Positions 33,471 through 42,020 of a stretch of DNA of 64,000 bases are shown one piece after another. The notes under the pieces are model-generated. The model had not been told where the DNA came from, ran no database searches, and was given only the letters and a program-made list of their open reading frames with translations. The position numbers were made by a program, and so were the translations under genes. Source of the DNA: Nevskia soli DSM 19509 (GTDB lineage: Bacteria > Pseudomonadota > Gammaproteobacteria > Nevskiales > Nevskiaceae); NCBI RefSeq assembly GCF_000711955.1, contig NZ_JONR01000006.1:62001-126000 (forward strand), given 5' to 3'. Within the stretch, counting starts at the first letter, position 1. Each line of letters begins with the position of its first letter.

Positions 33471-35054
33471 ATGCTGGACACCGAACTCAAATCGCAGCTC
33501 AAGGGCTACCTGGAGCGCGTGACGCGCCCGATCGCGATCGAGGCCAGCGTCGATGATGGCGAGAAGTCGCAGGAAATGCTGGCGCTGCTGCACGACTTGG
33601 TCCTGCTCTCCGACAAGATCAGCCTGACCGAGCACCGCGGCCAGGCCGTGCGCACGCCGTCCTTCAGCCTCAGCACCCCGGGCCAGGATATCAGCCTGCG
33701 CTTCGCCGGCATCCCCATGGGCCACGAGTTCACCTCGCTGGTGCTGGCGCTGCTGCAGGTCGGCGGCCATCCGTCCAAGCTGGCCCAGGACGTGATCGAG
33801 CAGATCAGGAACCTGAAGGGCGAGTACAGCTTCGAGACCTATTTCTCGCTGTCCTGCCAGAACTGCCCGGACGTGGTCCAGGCGCTGAACCTGATGGCGG
33901 TGCTGAACCCGAACATCAAGCATGTGGCCATCGACGGCGCGCTGTTCCAGGCCGAGGTCGACGAGCGCCAGGTCATGTCGGTGCCGACCATCTACCTCAA
34001 CGGCGAGAGCTTCGGCCAGGGCCGCATGGGCGTCGAGGAAATCCTCGCCAAGATCGACACCGGTAGCGCCGCGCGTGAAGCCGAGAAGATCAAGGGCAAG
34101 GCGCCCTTCGACGTGCTGGTCATCGGCGGCGGTCCCGCCGGTGCCGCGGCGGCGATCTATGCCGCGCGCAAGGGCATCCGCACCGGCGTGGCGGCCGAGC
34201 GTTTCGGCGGCCAGGTGCTGGATACCATGGGCATCGAGAACTTCATTTCGGTGAAGGAAACCGAAGGCCCGAAGATGGCGATGGCGCTGGAGGAGCACGT
34301 CAGGCAATACGACGTGGACATCATGAACCTGCAGCGCGCCGAGAAGCTGATCCCGGGCAAGGATCTGATCGAGGTGCAGCTCGCGGGCGGCGCCTCGCTC
34401 AAGGCCAAGACCGTGATCCTCTCCACCGGCGCGCGCTGGAGGCAGATGAACGTGCCGGGCGAGAACGAGTACCGCAACAAGGGCGTGGCCTACTGCCCGC
34501 ACTGCGATGGCCCGCTGTTCAAGGGCAAGCGCACCGCGGTGATCGGCGGCGGCAACTCCGGCGTGGAAGCGGCGATCGACCTCGCCGGCATCGTCAGCCA
34601 CGTCACGCTGATCGAGTTCGACGCGCAGCTGCGCGCCGACGCGGTGCTGCAGCGCAAGTTGTACAGCCTGCCGAACGTGAAGGTCATCACCTCGGCGCAG
34701 ACCACCGAGGTCACCGGCGACGGCCAGAAGGTCAACGGGCTGGTCTACAAGAACCGCCTCACCGGCGAAAGCCACAAGGTGGAACTGGAAGGCATCTTCG
34801 TGCAGATCGGCCTGCTGCCGAACAGCGAATGGCTCAAGGGCACGGTGGCGCTGTCGCCGCGCGGCGAGATCGAAGTGGATGCGCGCGGGCAGACCTCGGT
34901 GCCGGGCGTGTTCGCCGCCGGCGACGTCACCACGGTGCCGTACAAGCAGATCGTCATCGCCATGGGCGAAGGCTCCAAGGCCGCACTCAGCGCCTTCGAC
35001 TACCTGATCCGCAGCTCGGCGCCGGAGATGGCGCAGGAGAAGGTCGCGGCGTAA
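33471..35054 (+). CDS. ahpF: Alkyl hydroperoxide reductase subunit F
   Basis: 527 residues. N-terminal tandem thioredoxin-like domain with the CxxC pair in SLSCQNCPDVVQ, then the thioredoxin-reductase-like part: FAD motif VIGGGPAGAAAAIYAARKG, redox CPHCDGP, NADPH motif VIGGGNSGVEAAIDLAG and VPGVFAAGDVTTVPYKQI. Passes electrons from NAD(P)H to AhpC. AAGGAG precedes the ATG. A strong terminator ends the unit. Confidence 0.97.
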   Translation: MLDTELKSQLKGYLERVTRPIAIEASVDDGEKSQEMLALLHDLVLLSDKISLTEHRGQAVRTPSFSLSTPGQDISLRFAGIPMGHEFTSLVLALLQVGGHPSKLAQDVIEQIRNLKGEYSFETYFSLSCQNCPDVVQALNLMAVLNPNIKHVAIDGALFQAEVDERQVMSVPTIYLNGESFGQGRMGVEEILAKIDTGSAAREAEKIKGKAPFDVLVIGGGPAGAAAAIYAARKGIRTGVAAERFGGQVLDTMGIENFISVKETEGPKMAMALEEHVRQYDVDIMNLQRAEKLIPGKDLIEVQLAGGASLKAKTVILSTGARWRQMNVPGENEYRNKGVAYCPHCDGPLFKGKRTAVIGGGNSGVEAAIDLAGIVSHVTLIEFDAQLRADAVLQRKLYSLPNVKVITSAQTTEVTGDGQKVNGLVYKNRLTGESHKVELEGIFVQIGLLPNSEWLKGTVALSPRGEIEVDARGQTSVPGVFAAGDVTTVPYKQIVIAMGEGSKAALSAFDYLIRSSAPEMAQEKVAA

Positions 35055-35071
35055 GCGGGAACCGAAGCGAC

Positions 35072-35117
35072 AAAAGGCCGGGTGCGGCTCTTCACGGAGC
35101 CGCACCCGGCCTTTTTT
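35072..35117 (+). terminator. Strong bidirectional terminator after ahpF
   Basis: AAAAGGCCGGGTGCGGCTC pairs with GAGCCGCACCCGGCCTTTT around TTCACG and ends in TTTTTT on the plus strand; the A-run on the left makes it work for the minus-strand gene at 35161 as well. Confidence 0.9.
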
Positions 35118-35160
35118 GTCGGCGGCGCAAAAGCGTTGCGCCAGCTGCCGCCTTCCCGCT

Positions 35161-36423
35161 CTAGGACGCGCGCAGGCGCCGCGTGCGGAACGTGCCCCAG
35201 CCGCTCGCCGCCACCGTGCCGAGCAGGGCCCACAGACCGCTTTCGTTCGGATTCTGCTTCTTGCCGTTGGCGATGCGGTGCAGCTGCCGCGCGTACCAGG
35301 CCACTTCCATCAGGGCCATGCGGTCGACCGCCTTGATGCCGGTGGTGATGGTGCGCACCTGGTAGGGGCTGTCCGCGCCGCGCAGCAGGGCGGCGGGGGC
35401 GTCCGGGTCCAGCGCCAGCAGGCGGCCGAGGCCGACCAGGTCGAGCGCGCCGCCGCGCAGCGCCGCGTTCATGCCGGCGCAACTGCGGAAGCCGCCGGTG
35501 ACCATCAGCGGCGTGGAGACGGCGGCCCGGGCCTTCTCGGCGAAGCCGAGGAAGTAGGCTTCACGCGCCGCGGTCGAGGCCTTCTGCGTCTGCGTGGTGC
35601 CGGTCATGGCCGGCGCCTCGTAGGTGCCGCCGGAGATTTCCACCAGGTCGATGCCCGCCTGCGCCAGGGCGCGGATGGTTTCCATCGACTCCTCTTCGGT
35701 GAAGCCGCCCTTCTGGAAATCGGCGGAGTTGAGCTTGATGCCGATGGGAAAGTCCGGGCCGGTCTGGCGGCGGATTTCCGCGTATACCGCCAGCACGAAG
35801 CGACGGCGCTTCTCCGCGCTGCCGCCCCACTCGTCGCTGCGCTGGTTGTGGTGCGCCGACAGGAACTGGCTGACCAGGTAGCCGTGCGCGCCGTGGATCT
35901 GCACGCCGCTGAAGCCGGCCTTGCGGGCCAGCGCGGCGGCGCGGCCGAAGCGGGCGATGATGTCCTCGATCTGCGCCGGCGTGGCCTCGCGCGGCGCGTC
36001 GAAGAAGCCGGCCAGTTCCTTGCCGAAGGGGATGGCCGAGGGCGCCAGGTTGAAGGCGTTGAGGCCCTTGGGCGACTGCTTGCCCGGGTGGTTGAGCTGC
36101 ATCCAGATCTGCGCGCCCTGCGCGGTGGCGGACTCGGCCCACTGGCGCAGCAGCGGCAGGTCCGACTCGTCCTCCAACGCCACGTTGCCGGGCTCGCCCA
36201 GGGCGCGGCGGTCGATCATGACGTTGCCGGTGATGAGCAGGCCGATGCCGGAGGCGGCCCAGCGGCGGTACAGGCGCGGCAGCAGCGGCGTGACGTGGTT
36301 GTCATAGGAAGCGAGCGCCTCGCTCATCGCCGATTTGGCGAGGCGGTTGCGCAGCACGCTGCCGTTGGGCAGGCGCAGCGGCTGGGCCAGGAGGTTGTCT
36401 TGGACTGCGGCGGCGTCGGCCAT
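35161..36423 (-). CDS. NADH:flavin oxidoreductase, Old Yellow Enzyme family
   Basis: 420 residues. TIM-barrel OYE landmarks: LPNGSVLRNRLAKSAMSEAL at the N-terminus, WMQLNHPGKQSPKG, the FMN/substrate segment FSGVQIHGAHGYLVSQFLS and DEWGGSAEKRRRFVLAVYAE, and the phosphate-binding GGALDLVGLGRLLALDP. Reduces activated alkenes with NAD(P)H. Start at ATG 36423; a TTG seven codons upstream is also in frame. Divergent from a small ArsR-type regulator, which is the likely controller. Confidence 0.92.
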   Translation of the reverse strand: MADAAAVQDNLLAQPLRLPNGSVLRNRLAKSAMSEALASYDNHVTPLLPRLYRRWAASGIGLLITGNVMIDRRALGEPGNVALEDESDLPLLRQWAESATAQGAQIWMQLNHPGKQSPKGLNAFNLAPSAIPFGKELAGFFDAPREATPAQIEDIIARFGRAAALARKAGFSGVQIHGAHGYLVSQFLSAHHNQRSDEWGGSAEKRRRFVLAVYAEIRRQTGPDFPIGIKLNSADFQKGGFTEEESMETIRALAQAGIDLVEISGGTYEAPAMTGTTQTQKASTAAREAYFLGFAEKARAAVSTPLMVTGGFRSCAGMNAALRGGALDLVGLGRLLALDPDAPAALLRGADSPYQVRTITTGIKAVDRMALMEVAWYARQLHRIANGKKQNPNESGLWALLGTVAASGWGTFRTRRLRAS

Positions 36424-36463
36424 GGGGCATGCTCTTGCGGACAAATGGTGCGCAGCAGGCTAT

Positions 36464-36511
36464 TCATCAATTCGATGATTGTCAAACTGACGAATTGTGT
36501 CAGACTATCAG
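36464..36511. promoter_or_regulatory. Candidate operator between the OYE and ArsR genes
   Basis: The short divergent spacer holds related AT-rich half-sites around CAATTCGATGATTG and CTGACGAATTG, imperfect dyads typical of ArsR-family operators. Placed between both starts, binding would control both genes. Half-site limits are approximate. Confidence 0.35.
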
Positions 36512-36536
36512 GCATGGCGATGCGAGGCGGCGGCGC

Positions 36537-36848
36537 GTGAACCCCAAAAAGAGCGATGCGGACGTGACCGACCTGGCCCTGGCCTTCAAGGCCCTGTCCA
36601 ATCCCAATCGCCTGGCCGCTTACCTGGAGCTGCTGCGCAACCGCGGCGCCAGCGTCAAGACCTGCGCCATGCAGGACCTGATGGGCCTGCTCAAGATCGG
36701 CGCCCCCACCTTGTCGCACCACATCAAGGAAATGGTCAACGCCGGCCTGATCGAGGTGGAGCGCGACGGCAAGTTCATCCGCTGCCAGGTCAACGAGACC
36801 ACGCGCCAACGCCTGGCGCGCTTCTTCGCCGCCAGGACCGGGCGCTGA
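36537..36848 (+). CDS. ArsR/SmtB-type winged-helix regulator
   Basis: 103 residues from GTG 36537, with GAGG nine bases upstream. Helix-turn-helix pattern: LALAFKALSNPNRLAAYLEL, then KIGAPTLSHHIKEMVNAGLI and a wing VERDGKFIRCQVN. Two Cys residues (KTCAMQD, IRCQ) could serve as metal or redox sensors. ArsR repressors leave DNA on metal, oxidant or electrophile binding. Divergent from the OYE gene with a shared spacer. Confidence 0.85.
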   Translation: MNPKKSDADVTDLALAFKALSNPNRLAAYLELLRNRGASVKTCAMQDLMGLLKIGAPTLSHHIKEMVNAGLIEVERDGKFIRCQVNETTRQRLARFFAARTGR

Positions 36849-36931
36849 AAGCGAAAGGCCGGGGCCGCACCCACCGGGTTCGGCCAGGCACGGGCGCCGG
36901 CATGGGATGATGGAGCGGATGGCAACTGAAC

Positions 36932-36948
36932 AGTGCTTTTAAAGCACT
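36932..36948. promoter_or_regulatory. 17-bp dyad AGTGCTTTTAAAGCACT upstream of the CxxC/TonB unit
   Basis: Arms AGTGCTTT and AAAGCACT around one base, 65 bases before the small-protein start. Size and symmetry are those of a dimeric regulator site. It is the only strong dyad before the transcription unit; no match to a known consensus was recognised. Confidence 0.4.
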
Positions 36949-37012
36949 TTGAAGGGGACTTTCAGGGGTTCGCCGCTTTCCAGCCATGGCGCGTTCGTGG
37001 TATTTAAGCACC

Positions 37013-37297
37013 ATGCGTTTCCCGGTAATCTCCCGTTTCCTCATTGCGCTCGGCTTTCTGGTCATCCAGACGGCCGCGGTGGTGCACGCCACCAGCCATG
37101 AGCTGAAGCAGGAAACCAACTCCAGTTGCGAAGTCTGCGCCCTGGCCCATGCGGCCGGCGGCACGCCGCTGGTGGTGGACGCATCCGGCATCGTCGTGCC
37201 CCGCGGCATCGGGCCGGCGCTGCCGCTGGTGGCAGCCGCGCCGCTGCGCACCATCGCGCGCCCCAACAGCCGCGGACCTCCCCTCATCCTCGTTTGA
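37013..37297 (+). CDS. Small exported protein with CxxC-x3-H motif
   Basis: 94 residues (start at 37013; an ATG at 36986 is possible, neither has a clear Shine-Dalgarno). A signal-anchor (FLIALGFLVIQTAAVVHAT) is followed by SHELKQETNSSCEVCALAHA, which places His, CxxC and His together as a possible metal or haem site. The C-terminus is hydrophobic and Pro/Arg-rich. No family was firmly recognised; DUF2946-like small proteins share the style. It precedes a TonB-dependent receptor by 73 bases, probably in the same transcript. Confidence 0.6.
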   Translation: MRFPVISRFLIALGFLVIQTAAVVHATSHELKQETNSSCEVCALAHAAGGTPLVVDASGIVVPRGIGPALPLVAAAPLRTIARPNSRGPPLILV

Positions 37298-37370
37298 TCC
37301 GGCGGTCGCTGTATCGCGCACACCCTTGAGCGGTTGCGCCTGTTTTTCCATCAACGAGGATGACCAATTC

Positions 37371-39932
37371 ATGCTTTCCTTTGCGCCGGCTGCGCGGCTT
37401 CGCACGCGCCGCTATCTGATTGCCGCATTTCTGGGTTTCGCCAGCAGCACCCTTCCCACCCACGCCTTCGCCGCCGACGCGCAACTGCTCGCGGCCTCCA
37501 CCAGCGAAGGCACCATCCAGGGCATCGTCGTCGGCGGCGACGGCAAGCCGCTGGGTTCCGCCAAGATCCAGTTGCTCAATGCCTCGGGCAAGGTGGTGGC
37601 GCAGGCGCAGAGCGATGCGCACGGCATTTTCACCATCAACGGCATCGCCGCCGGCACCTATACGGTGAACGCGGCCAGGGGCAGCGACTTCAACAGCGTC
37701 GACGTGCAGGTCAGCTCCGGCCAGACCAGCAAGGCCGAACTGGCGCTGGGCACCAAGGAGTTGAATACCGTCACCGTCACCGCCAGGCGCTTCGAGCGGG
37801 CGCGCAACAGCCTGTCGCCCTCCACCGGCAGCAGCCAGTACACCTTCGACGCGAAGACCATCGCGCAGCTGCCCGAAGGCGACAACACCCAGTTCAACCA
37901 TGTGCTGCTGCAGGCGCCGGGCGTGGCCAACGACAACCAGGGCCAGCTGCACATCCGCGGCGACCACAACGACATCCAGTACCGCATCAACGGCATCATC
38001 CTGCCGGACGGCGTCAGCGGCTTCGGCCAGGTGCTGGACACCCGTTTCGCCAAGAGCATCACCCTGAACACCGGCGCCCTGCCCGCGCAGTACGGCCTGC
38101 GCACCGCCGGCGTCATCGACATCGTCACCAAGGACCGCTACGACGGCGGCGAAGTCGAGATGTACGGCGGCAGCCACGACACGGTCAACCCGAGCTTCGA
38201 GCTGGGCAAGACCGTCGGCAACTTCACCGGCTACGTCACCGGCCAGTACCTGACCAACAACCTGGGCATCGAGAACACCACCGATTCCAGCAACGCCATC
38301 CACGACCGCACCCGGCAGGGCAAGGGCTTCGCCTACCTGTCCTACCTGCTCGACAGCAACACCAAGATCAGCGCGCTCTACGCCGCCTCCGCCACGCGCT
38401 TCGAAATCCCCAACAATCCGGACCAGCCGGTGGACTGCGACTTCGTCAACCAGCTCAACGGCAACGGCGCCTGCGATGGCGGCACCAACCCGACTTCCGC
38501 AGCGGTGGGCGGCGCGAACATCGACTCGCGCGGCCTCAACGAACGGCAGTTCGAGCGCAACCAGTTCGGCATCCTGGCGCTGCAAGGCGTCGGCGCCGAC
38601 GACCTGACCTACCAGGTGGCGGCGTTCCAGCGCGTCAGCACGGTGTCCTTCTCGGCCGATCCGGTGGGTGACCTGGTGTTCAACGGCACCGCCTCCGACA
38701 TCAAGCGCAAGGCCTCGGTGCTGGGCCTGCAGGGCGACCTGAGCTATCCGCTGACCGATTCGCACACCATCACCACCGGCTTTTCGGCCAGCACCGAGGA
38801 CGACCGCGCCGACAACCGCTCAACCGTATTCACCCTGAATGCGACCTCGCCCGGCCCTTCCTGCGTCTCCGGCACCACCCTCGGCACGGACTCGAACGGC
38901 AACCCGACCTGCTTCGGCGGCCCGACCACCATCGTCGACAACAACCCGAAGAACGGCAACACCACGGCCAGCATCTACGTCCAGGACAAGTGGGAGGTCA
39001 CCAAGAGCCTGATCGTCAACTACGGCCTGCGCTACGACCACGTCAGCGCCTTCGTCACCGGGCAACAGCTCAGCCCGCGCATCGGCATGATCGACTACCT
39101 GACGCCGCGCACCACCATCCACGCCGGCTACTCGCGCTACTTCACGCCGCCGCCGAGCGAGCTCGTCTCCAACTCGACCGTCGACAAGTTCGCCAACACC
39201 ACCCTGGCCTCGGCGACCCAGCCGGGCTGCACGCCGACCCCGGGCAACAACTGCGTCCTCAACAGCCCGGTGCAGCCGGAACGCTCGCACTACTTCGACC
39301 TGGGCGTGCTGCACCAGCTGACCTCGTCCTACACCGTCGGCCTGGACGCGTACTACCGCTATGCGCGCAACCTGATCGACGAAGGCCAGTTCGGCACGGC
39401 GCTGATCTTCACGCCGTTCAATTACGCGCAAGGCCACGTCTACGGCCTGGAATTCACCAACGCCTACCATCAGGGCAACCTGTCGGCCTACCTGAACTTC
39501 GCCAAGTCGGTGGCGCAGGCGACCAACAACGTCTCGGCGCAGTCCGTCGCCTTCCCCGACCCGGCCGAGTTCGCCTACGTCAGCCAGCACTACATCTATC
39601 TCGACCACAACCAGGCCCTGACCATTTCCGGCGGCGCCTCCTACGTGCTGTGGCGCACCACCTTCGGCATCGAAGGCACCTACGAGGACGGCCTGCGCGC
39701 GGGCTTCGCCAACACCGCGAAGCTCAAGCCGAACGTGCAGTTCGACCTGTCGGCGAGCCGCTCGGTGCAGATCAGCGACGCGCTGGGCAAGGTCGACCTG
39801 CGCATGGCGGTGATCAACGTGCTGGACCGCAGGAACGAGATCCGCGACGGCTCCGGCATCGGCGTCGGCGCCCCGGCCTGGGGCCCGCGCGCGGCGCTGT
39901 ACTTCGGCATCGCCAAGCCGTTCAACATCTGA
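37371..39932 (+). CDS. TonB-dependent receptor with N-terminal carboxypeptidase-regulatory-like domain
   Basis: 853 residues from ATG 37371. Signal peptide ending near THAFAAD; a regulatory-like beta-sandwich at about 42-125 (GTIQGIVVGGDGKPLGSAKI); a TonB box-like segment TVTVTARRFE; the plug domain (PEGDNTQFNHVLLQAPGVAN; LHIRGDHNDIQYRINGIILP) and a 22-strand barrel ending in aromatic FGIAKPFNI. Outer-membrane import of an unknown ligand powered by TonB. Two internal Cys pairs in extracellular loops may form disulfides. Next to a CxxC/His protein and an M23-like protein, a setting that suggests a metal or metal-chelate ligand. Confidence 0.9.
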   Translation: MLSFAPAARLRTRRYLIAAFLGFASSTLPTHAFAADAQLLAASTSEGTIQGIVVGGDGKPLGSAKIQLLNASGKVVAQAQSDAHGIFTINGIAAGTYTVNAARGSDFNSVDVQVSSGQTSKAELALGTKELNTVTVTARRFERARNSLSPSTGSSQYTFDAKTIAQLPEGDNTQFNHVLLQAPGVANDNQGQLHIRGDHNDIQYRINGIILPDGVSGFGQVLDTRFAKSITLNTGALPAQYGLRTAGVIDIVTKDRYDGGEVEMYGGSHDTVNPSFELGKTVGNFTGYVTGQYLTNNLGIENTTDSSNAIHDRTRQGKGFAYLSYLLDSNTKISALYAASATRFEIPNNPDQPVDCDFVNQLNGNGACDGGTNPTSAAVGGANIDSRGLNERQFERNQFGILALQGVGADDLTYQVAAFQRVSTVSFSADPVGDLVFNGTASDIKRKASVLGLQGDLSYPLTDSHTITTGFSASTEDDRADNRSTVFTLNATSPGPSCVSGTTLGTDSNGNPTCFGGPTTIVDNNPKNGNTTASIYVQDKWEVTKSLIVNYGLRYDHVSAFVTGQQLSPRIGMIDYLTPRTTIHAGYSRYFTPPPSELVSNSTVDKFANTTLASATQPGCTPTPGNNCVLNSPVQPERSHYFDLGVLHQLTSSYTVGLDAYYRYARNLIDEGQFGTALIFTPFNYAQGHVYGLEFTNAYHQGNLSAYLNFAKSVAQATNNVSAQSVAFPDPAEFAYVSQHYIYLDHNQALTISGGASYVLWRTTFGIEGTYEDGLRAGFANTAKLKPNVQFDLSASRSVQISDALGKVDLRMAVINVLDRRNEIRDGSGIGVGAPAWGPRAALYFGIAKPFNI

Positions 39933-39952
39933 AATCCTCAAGGAGCGAGGTC

Positions 39953-40579
39953 ATGCAAAACGTGATTCCATCCGCATGCGCCGCTGGGGCGCGTCCACCC
40001 CGGGGCCTGCCGGTCCTGGCCCTGCTGATGATCGCGGCGAGCGCCGGAGCGAATGCTCCGGCGGCTTCGCCGCCGGCGCTCGCCACCGCCGGCGGCGAAG
40101 CACTGCCCGGAACACACCTGGTCACGCTGGACACGCCGGTCGAGGACGAGCACATCACCTCGCCCTTCGGCTGGCGCGTGCATCCGATCCTGAAGCGGCG
40201 CCGCTTCCACAAGGGCGTGGACTTCGGCGCGCCGGAAGGCACGCCGGTGCATGCCGCCGAGGACGGGGTGATCGAGGCCATCGGCCGCCGCGGACACTAC
40301 GGCCTGTATCTGCGCATCCGCCACTGCGCCACGGTGGAGACGGCCTATGCGCACCTGGCCTCGTTCACGCCGGGCCTGGAAGTGGGCTCGACGGTGAGCC
40401 GCGGACAGGTCATCGCCGAAGTCGGCCGCACCGGCTGGGCCACCGGCCCGCACCTGTATTACGAGGTGATCGTCAACGGTCACCGCATCAATCCGAACAA
40501 GCCGGGCCTGCAGGTGCCGGTGGATTTGCCGGTGATGCAGAAACCTGCGCTGCAGGCGGATGCGGGCGGCACTTCCTAG
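39953..40579 (+). CDS. M23-family (LytM-fold) protein, zinc ligand altered
   Basis: 208 residues, AAGGAGCGAGG before the ATG. Signal peptide in about the first 35 residues, then one LytM domain: FGWRVHPILKRRRFHKGVDF with ligands His86 and Asp90, His134 in YAHLAS and His167 in GPHLYYEV. The usual motif is HxH; here the second His, normally the third zinc ligand, is Tyr169. The enzyme class cuts peptidoglycan peptides; with this change it may be inactive and act as a binding or activator protein like EnvC/NlpD. It follows the TonB receptor by 20 bases and is probably co-transcribed. Confidence 0.85.
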   Translation: MQNVIPSACAAGARPPRGLPVLALLMIAASAGANAPAASPPALATAGGEALPGTHLVTLDTPVEDEHITSPFGWRVHPILKRRRFHKGVDFGAPEGTPVHAAEDGVIEAIGRRGHYGLYLRIRHCATVETAYAHLASFTPGLEVGSTVSRGQVIAEVGRTGWATGPHLYYEVIVNGHRINPNKPGLQVPVDLPVMQKPALQADAGGTS

Positions 40580-40666
40580 GGTGCCGCGAGACCCGCAGCC
40601 GGCACGGCGAAGCCCAGGCCGGTTAGGATGGACGGACGCGGCACCACGCCGCGATCCGGAGCGGAA

Positions 40667-41293
40667 ATGAAATTTCAGGGAATCGTGCTGTTTCTGGCGG
40701 GCATGACGCTCCTCACCGGCTGCGCCTCATACGACTATGACGCTTCCCGGGCCAATCTCAGCTACAGCGGACAGCGCCGCGTCGCGGTTGCCACCTGGGA
40801 TCAGCGCGAATACGTCGTGTCCGGCGACAAGGACCCTGATTTCGTCGGCCTGCAGCGGACCAAGATGGGTATCCCGTTCAATGTCACAACCACCTCCCAG
40901 CAACCGCTGGCGACGGAAATGACCAACTCCCTGATCCTGTCGCTGGCCGGCGCCGGCTTCACCGCTGCGCCGGTGACCCTGACGCCGCAGGCCACCGAGG
41001 GCAGCGCGGTATTTGCGCTGCTGCACGACAAGCCGGCGCGGGCACTGCTGCTGAAGGTGAACGAGTGGAAAAGCGACACCTTGATGAAGCCGACCGTTTA
41101 CTACGATCTGACGCTGAACGTCTACGACGGAGTCGGGCGCAAGCTCGGCAGCAAAACCGTGAAAGGCGATGAGGATCTGGAGGGCAGGGTCTTCAACCCC
41201 TCCGGCAAGGCGAAGAAGACCGTGCCCGAAGCGTTCCGCCTGAAAATCGAACAGCTGCTCAATTCCCCCGAGATCGTGACCGCGCTGAAGTAG
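40667..41293 (+). CDS. Predicted lipoprotein of unknown function
   Basis: 208 residues from ATG 40667 (GGAGCGGAA upstream). The lipobox LLTGC places the acylated Cys at about residue 19; Ala/Ser at +2 predicts outer-membrane sorting. The mature part is a mixed alpha/beta domain (RRVAVATWDQREYVVSGDKD; PLATEMTNSLILSLAGAGFT; ARALLLKVNEWKSDT), resembling LPS-assembly/transport-type lipoproteins with a small alpha/beta fold, but I do not recognise the family. It stands alone after the M23 gene and converges on the pigment cluster. Confidence 0.75.
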   Translation: MKFQGIVLFLAGMTLLTGCASYDYDASRANLSYSGQRRVAVATWDQREYVVSGDKDPDFVGLQRTKMGIPFNVTTTSQQPLATEMTNSLILSLAGAGFTAAPVTLTPQATEGSAVFALLHDKPARALLLKVNEWKSDTLMKPTVYYDLTLNVYDGVGRKLGSKTVKGDEDLEGRVFNPSGKAKKTVPEAFRLKIEQLLNSPEIVTALK

Positions 41294-41340
41294 CCACGGC
41301 GGGAATGGGCCGGCCGCCCCCTTCCGCAACGGCGTCCGCT

Positions 41341-42018
41341 TCAGGCGCCGAAGGCCATGCCGCTGATCACCAGATCATCTCCGAAGCGGCAGCGGCCGGA
41401 CCAGGGCGCCGGCAGGATTTTCTCGAGCTTCAAGGGCACCAGCGGGCGCACCGCGAAGCGTCCCGACTGCAAGCCGGCGTCGAGCGGCTCCAGCGCCACG
41501 TCCTGGAAACCCACCCATGATTCGGTGAGACCGTACTGGCATTTGTAGAAGGCTTCCTTGCCGCTGAAGATCAGCGCGCCGGCACGGGCCTGTTCCGCTT
41601 CGGGCAGCCCCTCCAGCCAGATCAGCTCGCCGGCGGTGCAGATCTTGGGCCACAGATTCCGCCCGACCCGCCCGACCCGTTCGGCGTCGACGCCGATGGC
41701 GTGGTATTGGTCGCTCCGTGCCGCCACCGCGGCATAGTAGCCATGGGTGTGGGTAATGCTGCCGACAATGCCAGCCGGCCACTGTGGCCGCCGGTCTTCA
41801 CGCACCAGCAGGGGAAAGCCGGTGACCCCGAGTTGCTCCAGCACCCGGCGCGCACAGAGGCGGCCGGCGGCGAATTCACCGGCGCGCTTGGCAATGGCCT
41901 TGCCCAGGTGCCGCGCCTCTTCCGGATAGAGCAATGCCGCATCACCCGGTTCCGTCCTGGACGCCGTCGCCACCGCAGCCGGAAACAGGGTGTCGAGCAG
42001 AAGCGCGGCTTCGCTCAC
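41341..42018 (-). CDS. 4'-phosphopantetheinyl transferase (EntD/Sfp type) of the pigment cluster
   Basis: 225 residues, GTG start at 42018 two bases after the ketoreductase stop. The ACPS motifs are present: AIGVDAERVGRVGRNLW (Mg/CoA site) and LIFSGKEAFYKCQYGL; the N-terminal AAGRLCARRVLEQLGV and GSITHTHGYYAAVAA fit the Sfp/EntD subclass. It would load phosphopantetheine onto the ACP encoded at 51702 (Ser44). Last gene of the leftward arm. Confidence 0.88.
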   Translation of the reverse strand: MSEAALLLDTLFPAAVATASRTEPGDAALLYPEEARHLGKAIAKRAGEFAAGRLCARRVLEQLGVTGFPLLVREDRRPQWPAGIVGSITHTHGYYAAVAARSDQYHAIGVDAERVGRVGRNLWPKICTAGELIWLEGLPEAEQARAGALIFSGKEAFYKCQYGLTESWVGFQDVALEPLDAGLQSGRFAVRPLVPLKLEKILPAPWSGRCRFGDDLVISGMAFGA

Positions 42019-42020
42019 GG

